A stretch of DNA of 64,000 nucleotides, taken from the NCBI GenBank assembly GCA_004802705.1, contig SGPL01000009.1, forward strand, positions 1 to 64,000. Reading direction: 5' to 3'. The position numbers and the translations under genes are program-made. Below the pieces are notes generated by a model. The model did no database searches. It was not told the DNA's origin and saw only the letters and a program-made list of their open reading frames with translations. Source of the stretch: Bondarzewia mesenterica. Lineage: Eukaryota; Basidiomycota; Agaricomycetes; Russulales; Bondarzewiaceae. Below, in pieces: positions 23,640-35,362 of the stretch (position 1 is its first letter; the number at the start of each line of letters is the position of its first letter).

Positions 23640-25324
23640 GTACGCATGTGAGTCCCATACTGCACTTGCCCGGCTTGTAATGGTGTTGTTTGTGTGGCCC
23701 AGACCATCTCCATGTCTCCTACAAGCGCGTGAGGGCTTCGAATAACCAAAAAAAGTATGTACCCCCCTGTTCTGACACATACAAGCATGGTGTATGGGAC
23801 CCCAACTTCTGGGTCTCATCGTGGGCAGATGGAACGTCGCATGTGGGATGCAACGGATTGGTACCGCACCCGAGTCGATCACGTCCCCGAAGGTGTTCTC
23901 CTGATCTTGTGACCCCTCATGGTTAGCAACCATAGACTATGCGTGTTTCATTAAGGGCTTCGCAGCGTGCCCCTGCTGCGCACGTCTCAGGCTGTCCCAG
24001 GATCTTTGTGCAGATGCTTCTTTCCTCAGTTCTCGCGCTTCCTCTGTACTGCTTCTCTCCTTCAGCTCGGTTTCAAAGTTAGCGCCGGACCTTGAAATAG
24101 CTCGTGCTTCATACAAAGTAGGTCTGTTCTCTCCTCCCTTTTGCCTATGCGCTCTGCACCGCCGACCGCACCATGTCCATCACGCCATCGTGGTGCATTG
24201 GAACCTGACAATTGTATGGCATGTCTGCGCTTGAGCTTGATTCTGACGCTCATACAGTACTCAGTGACTTATGAGGATGGCCGAACTCCGCCGATTCCAG
24301 CTCCACTGCTCATCACCGTCATCAGCGCCTCCCACACTTCCCGACATCCGCGCCGCGCGATGCCGCACACTCCTTTCGGATGTCCGACGGTCTGATTCTC
24401 GGTTTCGGCCCTCCGTAGTCGACGGAACAGAGCACACTCGACCCGGCGCTGTACTGAAAATTGACGCAAACGAAAATTGAAGTGAAACGCTTGATGGCAA
24501 GCTTGATGATGTGCCTCTTCCGTGACGCACTGACCCGTCCCTCTGTTCCGCTTACGCGATGGTGCTTGCGGTGCGATGTGGACTCGGAAGTCTCGAGTGA
24601 GATTCTTGTTGGAGCCCGAGTTGCAGGTCTGATCGTGCTGTACGGTACCGATCAATGAATGTTGTGCTGCCACACAATGCTGTCGTGAGTCCATTTGACA
24701 TTTTCCCATCTATCTCCTACACGCGCTGCGGCTTCCAATCTTATCCTGTCTCCCATTCATGCAATAGGACGATTCCTTTGCTCCATTACCGATCACGAAG
24801 GAGCGTACATAGAAGAATCTAGTGCACAATCTGAGTCAATGATCGTGAGCTCGAAGGTACAGCCGCGGCCGCAACCGTCACAGCTAAAAGTATCTAGTAG
24901 GTTTCGTCATTGAATCCGGGTCATGGATTCCGAACAGGCGTCTGGGACCCACAGACAGTCCGATGTTTGGACTTCGGGCATACAATGCCCTGTGTTTTAA
25001 TCGAGTGACCACTGACCAGCGTCTTTGATTGAATATCCTCGAGGCGCCGTAGAACTCGACTCGGAGGCCTAAAGTCCGCACACGCTTTCCATTCGATCTT
25101 TACAATTGCATATCATCCTACTGCGTTAAAAAGTTCGCAACACCTGTACTCTTAGCTATGACGAGCTTGGATCATCATAGGCACGCATCTGACAACTGCG
25201 ATTGTCCTAAACCCTATGTTATTTGTATTTCAGAGCCGCAGCGGGTACATACCTTCGAGTCGGATTGAGTCGTATCGCCGACGTTGACTGAGGCTTGAGG
25301 ATATAAACATTTCCTCTTGATTCA

Positions 25325-25436
25325 ATCGCGCGCGATGAAAAGTCTCGAACACACTCGCTGAATTCATTCAGCGCCCATACAGTGCATAGTATGCACTGCA
25401 ATACTGGCAAGCATGTTTCGAATCTTTATTCGAAAC
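25325..25436. repeat. Cluster of four perfect palindromes upstream of STI1
   Basis: Four separate perfect dyads lie in 112 bases: ATCGCGCGCGAT at 25325-25336; CGCTGAAT-TC-ATTCAGCG at 25356-25373; CAGTGCAT-AGT-ATGCACTG at 25380-25398; and GTTTCGAAT-CTTT-ATTCGAAAC at 25415-25436 (the last with a 4-base loop). They end 142 bases before the STI1 start codon. They may be binding sites for dimeric regulators or form cruciforms. Confidence 0.8.
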
Positions 25437-25449
25437 CAAGATTGGGGTT

Positions 25450-25489
25450 AGGGGGTGCTTAGGTCATATATGACGAGAACATTCTGGAA
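25450..25489 (+). promoter_or_regulatory. Heat-shock element and stress-response-like element of STI1
   Basis: GAACATTCTGGAA at 25477-25489 matches the three-unit consensus GAAnnTTCnnGAA exactly, 89 bases before the STI1 start codon. An AGGGG pentamer, like a yeast stress-response element, lies at 25450-25454. STI1 is heat-induced through Hsf1 in yeast, so the same control is inferred here. Confidence 0.8.
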
Positions 25490-25578
25490 AGTCATCGAAT
25501 GCAGAGAGACCAGACGCGAGTCTATATCATCCATGTCGCCGCCTTGGGAGCCCTTCGTCAACTAACACTCACATAGCC

Positions 25579-27869
25579 ATGTCGTCCGTAAGTCTTAGTC
25601 TCTTTCAACTTGCAGTTGACGGTGTGGTCTTATTTTGTGTGTAATGGGCAGGCTGACGCGTTGAAAGCTGAAGGAAACAAGGCATTTTCCGCCAAGAACT
25701 ATGATGCTGCTATCGAGCTTTTCTCAAAAGCCATTGAGCTGGAACCGACGAACCACGTTCTCTGGTCGAATCGCAGTGCTGCGAAGGCTGGAAAGAAGCA
25801 GTACGATGCTGCTTTGGAGGATGCGGAGCAGGTGAGTGATAAATCATTGAGATCCACAGGATTGTCAGATCCTGATCGCATTATGCTTGCGACGTTTCTT
25901 AGTGCATCAAAGTGAACCCTACGTGGTCCAAGGGGCTTGCTAGGAAGGGCGCTGCTCTGCATGGATTGCGACGATATGCTGAGGCGATTGAGGCGTACGA
26001 GACTGGTTTGAAGTTGGAGGACAGTTCGGCACTGAGAAAGGGTCTGGAGGAAGTGAAGGCCGCTAAAGGTATGTCCTCGAGTGCTTCTTCATCCATTCCT
26101 AATTATTAACACAAGATGTAGCTGCTGACGAGCGTGGAGACGGTGCTGAGGCTTTCGGACTTGGCAAGATGTTCTCCGACCCTAATCTCATCGGTAAGCT
26201 CGCAAGTAATCCACGGACATCGAAACACCTTGCGGACGCGAGCTTCATACAGAAGGTGCGATATCTTATCTGTATACACGAAGGTCCAATCACGAATGAT
26301 ATTGACTATTCACCATGCAGCTCAACATGGTCCAGCAAAATCCCAAACTGGCAGAGTCGCTTCTGCAGAGTGACCCTCGTATGATTGATGTACTCGGCGC
26401 CCTCATGGGTATCGATATGCAAGGATTCTCCCGCCCAGAAGGTTCTGAAGAGTTACCTCCCGGCATGTCTCAATCCCCACCCCCTTCGGCTTCCTCACCA
26501 ACCCAGCCTACCCCGCCACCCCCACAACCCGCCGCTTCCACTTCATCAGCTGCACCTGATGTAGAAATGAAGGACGCGGAGCCAGCCGAGGACGACGAGG
26601 AAGAGCAGGCAAAGAAGGAAGCAGAGGCGGAAAAGAAGCTGGGTGCTGCTGCATACAAGAAGCGTGACTTCGAGGATGCTGCAAAACACTTCTCGAAGGC
26701 TTGGGATATCTGGCCAAAGGATATCACTTTCCTTACGAACTTGGGCGGTGAGTTGTCATACCTGAGTTTCTTGATTAAATGGGAAACTGACGGTTGAATG
26801 CCCCAGCTGTCTATTTCGAGCAAGAAAATTATGATCAAGCCATTGAAACATGCGAGAAGGCTGTGGAAGAGGGTCGCGCGGTATGTCTGCTGTCCCTGTT
26901 TCTCAAAGTTTCTTTGTAACGGTTGAGTCTGTTTACCACAATTTGTTTAGCTTCGTGCCGACTACAAATTGGTTGCCAAGGCCTATGGTCGCATCGGCTC
27001 CTCGTACAACAAGAAAGGCGACCTTGCAACCGCAATCAAGTACTACGAGAAGTCCCTTACCGAGCACCGCACACCTGACGTCCTGGATAAGCTGCGCGAA
27101 GCCCGTCACACGAAGGCTGAGGCCGACCGCAAAGCATACATCGACCCGGCGAAGAGTGAGGAGGCGCGTGAGGAGGGAAACAATCTATTCAAAGCGGGCG
27201 ACTTTGCCGGGGCAGTCAAGAGCTACACTGAGAGTATTAAGCGCGATCCGAGTGACCCCAAAGGTTACAATAATCGTGCATTGGCATATACGAAGCTCGC
27301 GGCACTTCCTGAAGCCTTGAAGGATACGGATGAAGCAATTAAGGTTGATCCGAAGTTCAGTGCGTATTCTGACAATTTATCTTCCGCTTTCACTGTATCG
27401 CGTTTCGTCCTCATCTAATCCATCGATTGTTCTGTAATTCTAGCCAAGGCGTACATCCGCAAGTCAAACGTTCTGTTCGCGATGCGTGACTACATCAAAG
27501 CACTTGAGGCTATCCAAGAAGGAACGGAGCACGATGACGAGGGCAAGCATACTGCTGAGATCCAGCAACAAATGATCAGGTGCCAGAATGCGCTGATCCA
27601 GCAGCGTGCCGGCGAAACGGATGAGGAGACGCTTCAGCGTGCCATACGTGATCCTGAGATCGCGGTACGTTCTTACAATTTCAATTCAGGTCATGTCGTT
27701 TCTCAACTCTTTTCCTTCTAAATAGAGCATCATGAACGACCCTGTGATGCAATCAATCTTGCAGCAAGCGCAGACGAACCCCCGCGCACTTCAGGACCAC
27801 ATGAAAAACCCGATAGTGCAGCAGAAGATCATGAAGCTCATAAATGCTGGAATTATCAAGACGCGATGA
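25579..27869 (+). CDS. STI1: Hsp70-Hsp90 organising co-chaperone STI1/Hop
   Basis: Cytosolic adaptor that binds the C-termini of Hsp70 and Hsp90 and passes clients between them. Nine exons: 25579-25587, 25652-25831, 25903-26068, 26122-26255, 26321-26747, 26807-26880, 26951-27359, 27444-27664, 27726-27869; 587 residues, the usual length. TPR1 covers about residues 4-110 (ALKAEGNKAFSAKNYDAAIE). The first STI1/DP domain is at about 135-205 (KLASNPRTSKHL). A Pro-rich acidic linker follows, then TPR2A (from about 265), TPR2B (from about 400) and the second DP domain (DPEIASIMNDPVMQSILQQA). The first exon encodes only Met-Ser-Ser. The next gene is convergent, with 167 bases between the stop codons. 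Confidence 0.97.
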
Positions 27870-28036
27870 ACAATGCGTAACGTCGTAGCGACTCTCGTTG
27901 TTATATTGGTTATTCTAGTGGTAGCACCGTGTTCTGTTGAAGATTAAGCACAGTTGTAACATCTGTAACATCATCTCCAAAGCTTTCAGATGCCATTCTC
28001 TGAGCGCGCTGAATTACAATGAATTTCGTGTAAATT

Positions 28037-29415
28037 TTACCACGACCAATCCTTCATGCCCTTCTTCTCAAAAGCACGCATGACTTCTTCAGAATACTGT
28101 TGCCTTTTATCTTCCTTCGTACCTTCCTTGACCTCTCTCCAGACTGCCACAGCCTGATGCACCTCGCGCAAGTTACTGAGTCCAACAACCGTTGGCATCT
28201 TGGCATCTCCATTGACACCTATGCCTCCTTCCGCGGCTTTGACAGCCCACCCAATAGCTACGGCCGGTAACCCTCCGTCCCACCCTTCACATCTCTTGAC
28301 CGCCTCTGCCGACGCTTCACGCATGGCTGGCGGACAAGGATGCCAGACCGGAGGTGAGGGTGTGAGCAGTCCCATGGAAAGCGGCGATGCGGTGAGAATT
28401 TGTGGTACCCGTGCGCGGTGGAGAAAGACCGGTAGGAAGGAAATGAGGGTGGTGTTCTGAAGAGTGAGCTGGCCATAGGAAAGGATCACATCGAGGGGGC
28501 GGTAGGGAGGAGTGTGGAGGACCAAAAGGCTGAGACGCAGGAGAGTAGGGAGAGGTAGCCCTACGAACTCGAGACAATTTCGTCGATAGAAATTGAGCAT
28601 GGTTTCGATATGAAGATGAGAAAACAACGCACCTGTGATCCCGATGCTCCTGACGAGCCCCTCCTCCTGCATCTTCCTCAGCTCTGCGATAGCATCCAAA
28701 ATCTTTTGATCGCCTTCACCCCATACTTTCCCCTCCTGACCTTCCTTGAGCCCGTACAATACCGCTTCATCCCCTAGTGCTCCAGAATGCACACCCTCCG
28801 TGCGCGGTCCGACGGGTGTCGCGACGAACTCGACATCATGCAGGTAAACCGCGTCCAGGAATGTCGTATGCAAACGCGACAGGCTGCGCTCGACACTTCG
28901 GCGAATCGTCGCGGGAGAGTAGTCAAAGTCAGAGTCACCGTAGCGACCGCACTTTGTCATCTAACATCATCAAGGATCAAAACACTTTGAGTGAGTGGGT
29001 GAGGCGAGAGATTGCTAGGGTAGGAGCACCAGTTGGTAGGACTCGCGAGGAAACTCGAGTTCAAGGGCCTTCAAAGCGGTTCCGAGGACGATTTCAGATG
29101 AACCATAGTAAGGCGACGTATCAAAGAATCGAATACCGTATCTTGGAAGGGAGTTACATTCACGGGTCGCAGGGCGTGCGTGCAAACGTACCGCAGAGCA
29201 AGACGAATGGTGCGGAGAGGTACATCACTTGCCAGGTAGGAGTCGTCGTTATAAAAATGCGACCATGCAGCAGCACCGAATACTAGCGACGAGATCTTAA
29301 GCGGACCAATCTCATCCTTTGCTCAACCTATATATTAGTACGACCGAGATGAACGACAGAGGGTGGTATATGTTCACCAGAGGTCGACCTGGTACAGGGT
29401 TGTCATCTTCTCCAT
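28037..29415 (-). CDS. Aldo-keto reductase, D-arabinose/L-galactose dehydrogenase-like
   Basis: NAD(P)-dependent oxidoreductase resembling yeast Ara2, which makes the lactone precursor of D-erythroascorbate. Exons (minus): 29415-29389, 29316-29192, 29141-29030, 28960-28633, 28560-28037; 371 residues. Visible AKR features are FFDTSPYYG (catalytic Asp and Tyr, about residues 58-66), MTKCGRYG (catalytic Lys strand), DAVYLHD (catalytic His), SIGITG and VILSYGQLTLQN. The first exon (MEKMTTLYQ) is the least certain part because its donor, GTCGAC, is weak; the rest is phase-consistent. The last intron is 72 bases. A cytosolic location is expected as there is no targeting signal. Confidence 0.88.
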
Positions 29416-29750
29416 CTGGAATGGAATTTAATGGCGGTAATGTAAAAACAGGCTGAGGCGAATCGAGTGCTACCACCATCTCAAGCTCACAGAATATGTG
29501 GAGAGACGAGAAGAAGGTAATGATTCAAACACATAGCTGGTGCTTTGAATGGCGTCGACAACTATCGATGATCAAGTGCGCCGGGCCGCCACGGACGTCA
29601 CAGCAAGTCACGTCGTCCAGCAAGTTACCAGAAGTTACCGGGTTCAAAAAATACAAATCTATTAAAGCGAAGACACAGGGCTAAGGTAGATCAACTCCAT
29701 GAACCCCGTACATCGCAGTTACATCGCTCAATGAGATGTGAAGATAGAGA

Positions 29751-30251
29751 TTAGAGTTTGTCTCGAGTCCAACTACGGAAATAAGCGGAAGGTGAACGAT
29801 CAGTCGCATCGGCAAAAAAAAAATGGGACAGCAAACAGACCTCTTCTCGAACTTCTGGTTCACAGACAGCATCTTCAGGTTCTCGTCCTGGCCGACGGTG
29901 TTCCAAGGCGTGGGGTTGGCCTTGGTCCAGACGACTGGAGCGCGATTTCATCAGCATCAGCAACGCATCCAGCCAAACCGACACAGCCACTACTCACCAT
30001 TAGATCCTCTCGCGAGACGGGTGACGTACCATCCAGCACCAAAGACGGCGATGCCAATGACGGAGTAGCTAGCGCACGCGCTCAATCAACATCACGAGTT
30101 CGGTGGGAGGTCATCTGGACACTCGATACTTACATGGGAATGGCCTGCCAAAAATACAATTAGGATGAACCCCTCACGCGGAGAAAGGAATCAAATTAAG
30201 CACCTCGACGGCAAACCAGTGCTTCATAAACGTCTTTCGGAAAGCAGACAT
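29751..30251 (-). CDS. MLRQ/NDUFA4-like (B12D) small mitochondrial membrane protein, copy A
   Basis: An 81-residue single-span protein of the family found in respiratory complexes I or IV. Five exons: 30251-30204, 30144-30134 (11 bases), 30068-29998, 29934-29841, 29772-29751. Protein: MSAFRKTFMKHWFAVEAIPI at the N-terminus, one membrane helix (YSVIGIAVFGAGWYVTRLA), then the family hallmark VVWTKANPTPWN, NQKFEKSWTRDKL at the end. A second gene at 36753-37227 has exons of 11, 71, 94 and 22 bases in the same phases, so the two are paralogues. Too small and too cut up for an ORF finder. Confidence is high because each junction restores family sequence. Confidence 0.93.
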
Positions 30252-31226
30252 TGTGTACGGATGGTTGATGTTCTAGAGTGTAAAAAGCAACCAACTCGAC
30301 CTGCCCAGCCTCCCCCGAATCATAAAATTCCCACGATTCCGTCTTCCCGGTCTGTCCCGACATCTTCAATCTTTCAAATTTCAAGCGTAAGTTGTGGATA
30401 CAATGGAGGAAAATTGAGATATTACACTGTGGTGTAAGCCGCCACCTCGATTCTCAATATTTGCTCACGCAGGAATAGCCACAGGACATAAGACACGATC
30501 ATGCATGAAAATGAAGCCTAGCGACTAGTAGTAAGAGTAAACAAAAAGGAAAACTGCAAACGTCCGAGCATTGTCCGAATCCATAAATACAGTACAGTGC
30601 AGAGAAGGTACATGCGCATGAAGGATCAGGGTCCTGCTGGTACGGCACGGGAGCATCAAGCCCGCCGCATGTAAGAAATAACAAAGGCAACAATCGTGGG
30701 TGGGGAGTGGGGAGATGGGGTAGGATGGTGTGGGGACGGCAAGGCAGAAACGACACGGGAATAATAATGTTAGTCCAACTTCACGGGAAAGATGCTGAGA
30801 CTAGCAGCATCAAGTGGATGAACGAATGGAGGATTAGTATGTGACATTGAACGAAGTGGGGTGTGTGTTTGCGTGTAGTGAAATGGCTGAGACGGTGAGC
30901 TTGCACTTTGAATTCGCATGCAGCTTGTCAGCAAGACGCCATGCGAGATGTCTACGATACACGAACCTCATAAAACTGTCACGTCAGATGTGCACTTCCT
31001 ACACGGTGGAGTAAACTTCACATCCCTTGACCGGTCCTTCCGTTCTTCCTCCATCCTACGCCTCAGCCTCTCCAATTGCTGCTCCTTCGACACGAACCCT
31101 CGTCTTCTATATCCTCGCACCTGCTTTTCGCCGAACAACATCATCGGTGTCGACTGCTGAACTGTCGACGGTGATATCGGTTCTTCCATCTCCTCGACAT
31201 TGCTGGAAGACATCGTCATACTGCTC
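30252..31226. other. Intergenic stretch, may hold a last exon of the 31227 gene
   Basis: No independent gene seen. On the minus strand an open frame from about 31200 to 30968 reads like protein (GEKQVRGYRRRGFVSKEQQL, then a charged helix, ending PCRKCTSDVTVL). It may be a further exon of the coiled-coil gene, but joining it needs either a 28-base intron (GTGAGA to TCCAG) or a weaker acceptor near 31135. I leave it outside the main model. Confidence 0.45.
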
Positions 31227-34200
31227 TCACTCGTGGGTATCATGCACAACGCAGTCGCACCGCTCGCAGCCACATTGCTGCTCGACCTCGGGGACCACTG
31301 GAATGAGGAGATAGGTATCAAGTTCGTAAGAAGTCGTGCCGCGAGTGCGGGGGTCGTCCATGAGGTGCTTGTACTTGCACAATCGCTGTGTTCTTGCTTC
31401 AATGGTGCAACAGTCTTGGAGGTTCTATGAGGATCATGCGACGCAATGTTGGCTGCATGAGACGTCACAACGAAAAATCAGACATACTCGATGAATATCT
31501 GGGCTTAGAGTTCAAACCATTGGCAGTAGTACTTGAGAATGGTTCTGCAGTGTTCACCAGGATCTTGGGAACTGGAGATGGAGACTTGCGTTGTGGTTGA
31601 GGGATGAAAGTGGGTGGCGTCATCATATGCTGCTTGCCCAGAGGAGAGGCGGAAGGCTGGGGAATAAAGGAGGGCCTAATTCCACCACGCTTCGAGGGAG
31701 GAGTGACGAAGGAACTCGACACTTCTGCAGCGGGAGATTTCGTGGATGTTTTGAAACGCTTCAGAGACGTCGCACGGGGGATGGATGAAGGAGACACCAG
31801 CTTCACTTGTTCAGCGGGCAGCTCTCGTACTGGAGTTTGAGGTTTAACGGGTTCGTCAACAGGAACAATGAACTCGGGCCGAGACAACGAAAACGAATCC
31901 TCGTCTTCGCTGAATGGTTCATAGTATGGGACGGGCTTCCTGGCAACGGGAGAATGAGGAGAAGGAGTCCTCACATACTCGGTCGAAGCAGGTGAATCGA
32001 ATTGAGGAGGAATGTCGAAAGTGAACCTGATTCCGCCATCTACCTCTTCACCTACTAGCCCATTGTCGTTGTCAAGGATAGTTTGAACGTCGTCTTCCGG
32101 CTCATCTTCCTCGATGACAACCTCCAACAATGCCTTCTTGGGCTCTTCGACAACCTCGACGCCGACGTCGGCGGGAAGGACGAAAGGCGGGAGTTCATCA
32201 TCATCTGAGAGGTCGAAAGAAAAGCCTTTGGAGAAGGGGCTTTGTGCACTTGGAGCCATAATCGCTCGGAGGAGAGTCCTCCAAGTCCTCCAAGCAGCCA
32301 AAGAAGTGATCAATTTCTTCGGACTGTCGGGATGAAGCAGTGGGCACAGACCCCTTCGCTGGGAAAGACCAAACTTTAGACAGCGACGCCTGACGATCAT
32401 GAACAGATGATGGGAAATTCCCACGTGTTGGCGAAGCAGAGACTGCAATAGGTGCGTCAGAGTGGGCATCAAGCTGGAAGTGATCGGTAGGGCGGGGAAA
32501 CTCGTGAACAGAACCGAGCGACGATCCACCCGGAGAGGCAAAGCTGATGTCGGAATCATCCTCGTCTTCATACCCAGCCAATTCATTGTCTTCGTCCGAG
32601 AAGGAATCTTGACCATCTTCCTCCTCCTCCTCGAGAACCGCCTTGAGCTCCCCACTGCTCTTGCCAGGGACGCTGTCTACAGACTCGACATCTGTAGACG
32701 AGCTCATTGAGTCAATGGAATACAGACCGAGACCCCTGCGACGGATGAAATGCGCCGGAGCAGACGAGGAGGAGAAAGATAGAGGAGTAGGGGTAGCAAG
32801 CAAACCGGCACTCTCCAACTCCCTTTCTAGCTCCTCTCGTCTGGACCTCTCCTTCGCTAACTCGGCCTTCAAGCGCACAACTTCTTCTTCCACCTGTTTA
32901 CCTCTTTCCACATCCCCTTGGAGCTTGGCAAACTCAATGCGCAAAGCTTCACGTTCTCCCTGCAGCTCTTCCGCCAATGTCGCCTTCTCCTCAGCAATCT
33001 TGGCGACCGCCCGCTTCTCAACTTCCAGTAACCCGACTCTCTCGCGCGCGACCCATGCCTCCCTCCTTTCTTGATCTACTCTCCGTGCCAACAAGCCCGT
33101 CTGCTTCTCTAAGCCCGCAACCCGCACGCGCCAACCATCGACGTCCTTCTTTAGCTCGTCACGCTCAGCTTTCAGATCCACAATGAGCCGCAACATCTCG
33201 TCGTTCGGCTCGAGCGACCCAGTAATTTGGCTCGAGGCGTTCTGATTGGACATGTCAGACGTTGAAAAGGCAGGTCGGAAAGGAGGTCGGGTAGTCAAAG
33301 CACGCTCAAGGTCCGTGATGCGTGCGACAAGGGCTTGATGGGACTGGTACAGGAACTGGTGCTCGCTTGCAGAAAGCGGCTGATGACCACTCCAGTCGCT
33401 CTCGGAATCTGAAGACGCCCGACGGTCAGAGGTCGGTGTCAAATCAGGAGTAGGAAGTCCGGCAACGACATGGGTATGAAAGGAAGGCTTGTATCCAATG
33501 CTGCTTCGTCTTTTGGGAGGCTCGGGACCCTCGACAGAAGATATGGATGATAGGCTATCGGTGCGAAACGAAGACCGCCGAAAAAATGAGCTGGAAGGAC
33601 CAGTGATGGTGGGTAATATGAGAGACTGGCGTCTCATAGCAGTCGTAGAAACATTCGCAATGGTGAAATCGTTCATAGAAGGTGGAGAACTCAAGCTAGG
33701 TGAAGATGAAAGAGTCAACGACTTCAATCCAGAGGATCTTGAACTCGGCGTATAGGACGGGGTAGGCAGGTCGCCATTGACAGCGGAAATCAAAGTCTCG
33801 GGAGTCAACGACAGAGGACGAAGATTAAGACCCACAGGGCGATGACGAGCGGATGGAAGAGAAGGAGTGATAACAGGAACTGGGACGTGCGAGGCGACGG
33901 CATCATCGGGCGACTCAGTTGAGGCAGGAGTGGGAGGAAAGCCCTGCTCGTCCTCCTCCTGCTCGTCTTCTTCTTCCTCCTCAACGAGAGTGTGCAGCTG
34001 GTCTTTGCTGGCAGAAGAAACAAAATGCTTCCCAAAAGAGTCACGTTTCCCAGCAATAGTGCTCAGACCAGAGCCGAAGCCGCATCCGAAGCCGGGAGGA
34101 AAAGATGGTTTGCTCGCTAGATAAATTATCAGTCTGCCTGATATTGCATCACACTTAAGAAAAACGTACGAAAGTCGTTCAGTCGCCTTTCAATTTCGGG

Positions 34201-34760
34201 AGTATTCAATTCGGGTATCTCGACCCTTGAGAAGGCACCGGAGTCTGTCTTGCCCTCGAGCGCCCACAAAGCGCGCCTACGGATTGAGTCCTTGTCGCCG
34301 AGATTGATGTTATCATCGCTATTTGAAGATGGCAGATCGGGAAGAGAAACGCCCATCATCTCCGCTGATTCCCTACGAGTAGAGACTGATGACCTTCGGC
34401 GATGGTGGGAGTTTGGCCGCTGGCTGGAGGACCCCATCGACTGTGAAGAAGTGGACGGTGTAAAAGATGACATATCATTCATAGAGTTGCTAGAAAACGA
34501 AATAGAAAGTGAAGCAGACGAAGAAACGGAGTGATTGCGAGAGTGAGAGCGTGAATGCGATGGCCTTCCGCTGGACGAGGTTGAACTTGATGACGGCAAG
34601 CCTCTGCCGAGTCGGAATGATTCAAGCTGGGAGACAGCAACGTTGAGCAACGGCTGTCATGCACGGAAGCACAGTAAGAGTCGATATACCGACTCACCCT
34701 TTTCTTGTCGATGCACTCTTCATCTCTCATCCTGTCGGTGGCAACTTCAGTACGGTCCAT
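31227..34760 (-). CDS. Large Ser-rich coiled-coil protein (about 1,120 residues), function unknown
   Basis: Not recognised. Exons (minus): 34760-34698, 34653-34170, 34116-31488, 31414-31227. The N-terminal third is very rich in Ser with few structured parts (NTPEIERRLNDF is the best conserved-looking bit). A coiled coil of about 170 residues follows (about 430-600; for example LKAERDELKKDVDGWRVRVA and VEEEVVRLKAELAKERSRRE). The C-terminal half is acidic and Pro/Ser-rich, ending in a Cys-rich piece (EVEQQCGCERCDCVVHDTHE). The long exon needs removal of one base at the G4 run 32236-32239 (CCCC on the coding strand) to join SKCTK to PFSKGFSFDLSDDDE. A cytoskeletal or cell-polarity scaffold is possible, but that is only a guess from composition. 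The C-terminal end is uncertain. Confidence 0.75.
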
Positions 34761-35362
34761 TGGTGGGTTTGAATTTCTTGAAGGTAAAGAATGGCGTGCT
34801 GCTGCAGGAGCGTGTGGTGGACTAAAGAAGGGAAGGGGACCGTACAACGGTGAGCACCTCTCTGGATGGACAAGATGATGGCGACAAGCAAGACCCGTTT
34901 TCAACCTTGAACGACAACTACAAACATTAGCACACCTCGGCATACGCCGCCCTGGGAAGAGTCCAAGAAGAGTCTTCCCCACACTGAAGGCCACCCAAGA
35001 GGCTCTCCCGTATATTGTGCGTAAGTCGAAATTATTTAAATGTGGGAAACCGTTCCAGTTCTCGCGCCCTCTTGCTGACTCCATCTCTCCTCGCTGCGCT
35101 TTTGTTGACTTTCGTCATAAAGATTATCTCGGAGCTTGGGTACTGTTTGATACCGTGTACGCACGCCTCGTCCAAACCACCTCCTGAAATTGCGGAGCAC
35201 ATCACGGCGCTCCTCCTTACCGTTCACACACCACTTGGAAATCAGCTGTCAATTTAAGACTGAGTGGCCTGCAATTGCAGCCATTGTTGCTGATATCCAC
35301 CAACCATCATCCGCATTGCCTAAGTATATCTGCGCCCCCAAATTGCCATTCTTCTTCCTGCC
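34761..35362. promoter_or_regulatory. Divergent intergenic region
   Basis: The 602 bases between two outward-pointing start codons (coiled-coil gene, minus; isochorismatase-like gene, plus) should carry both promoters. I see no clear TATA box or other motif. Confidence 0.5.

Larger units (their letters stand above)
20780..25578. other. Longest gene-free stretch (4.8 kb)
   Basis: No gene, RNA or transposon could be supported. A purine-rich promoter-like region follows the RGS start. The open frames (largest 146 codons, 24269-24709 minus) have no family and no splice pattern. Near the right end lie a cluster of perfect palindromes (25325-25436) and a heat-shock element, which belong to the STI1 promoter. 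Confidence 0.6.

Noticed and set aside
24269..24709. 146-codon minus-strand frame in the gene-free block
   Set aside because: No family and no splice context; competing frames are equally open.
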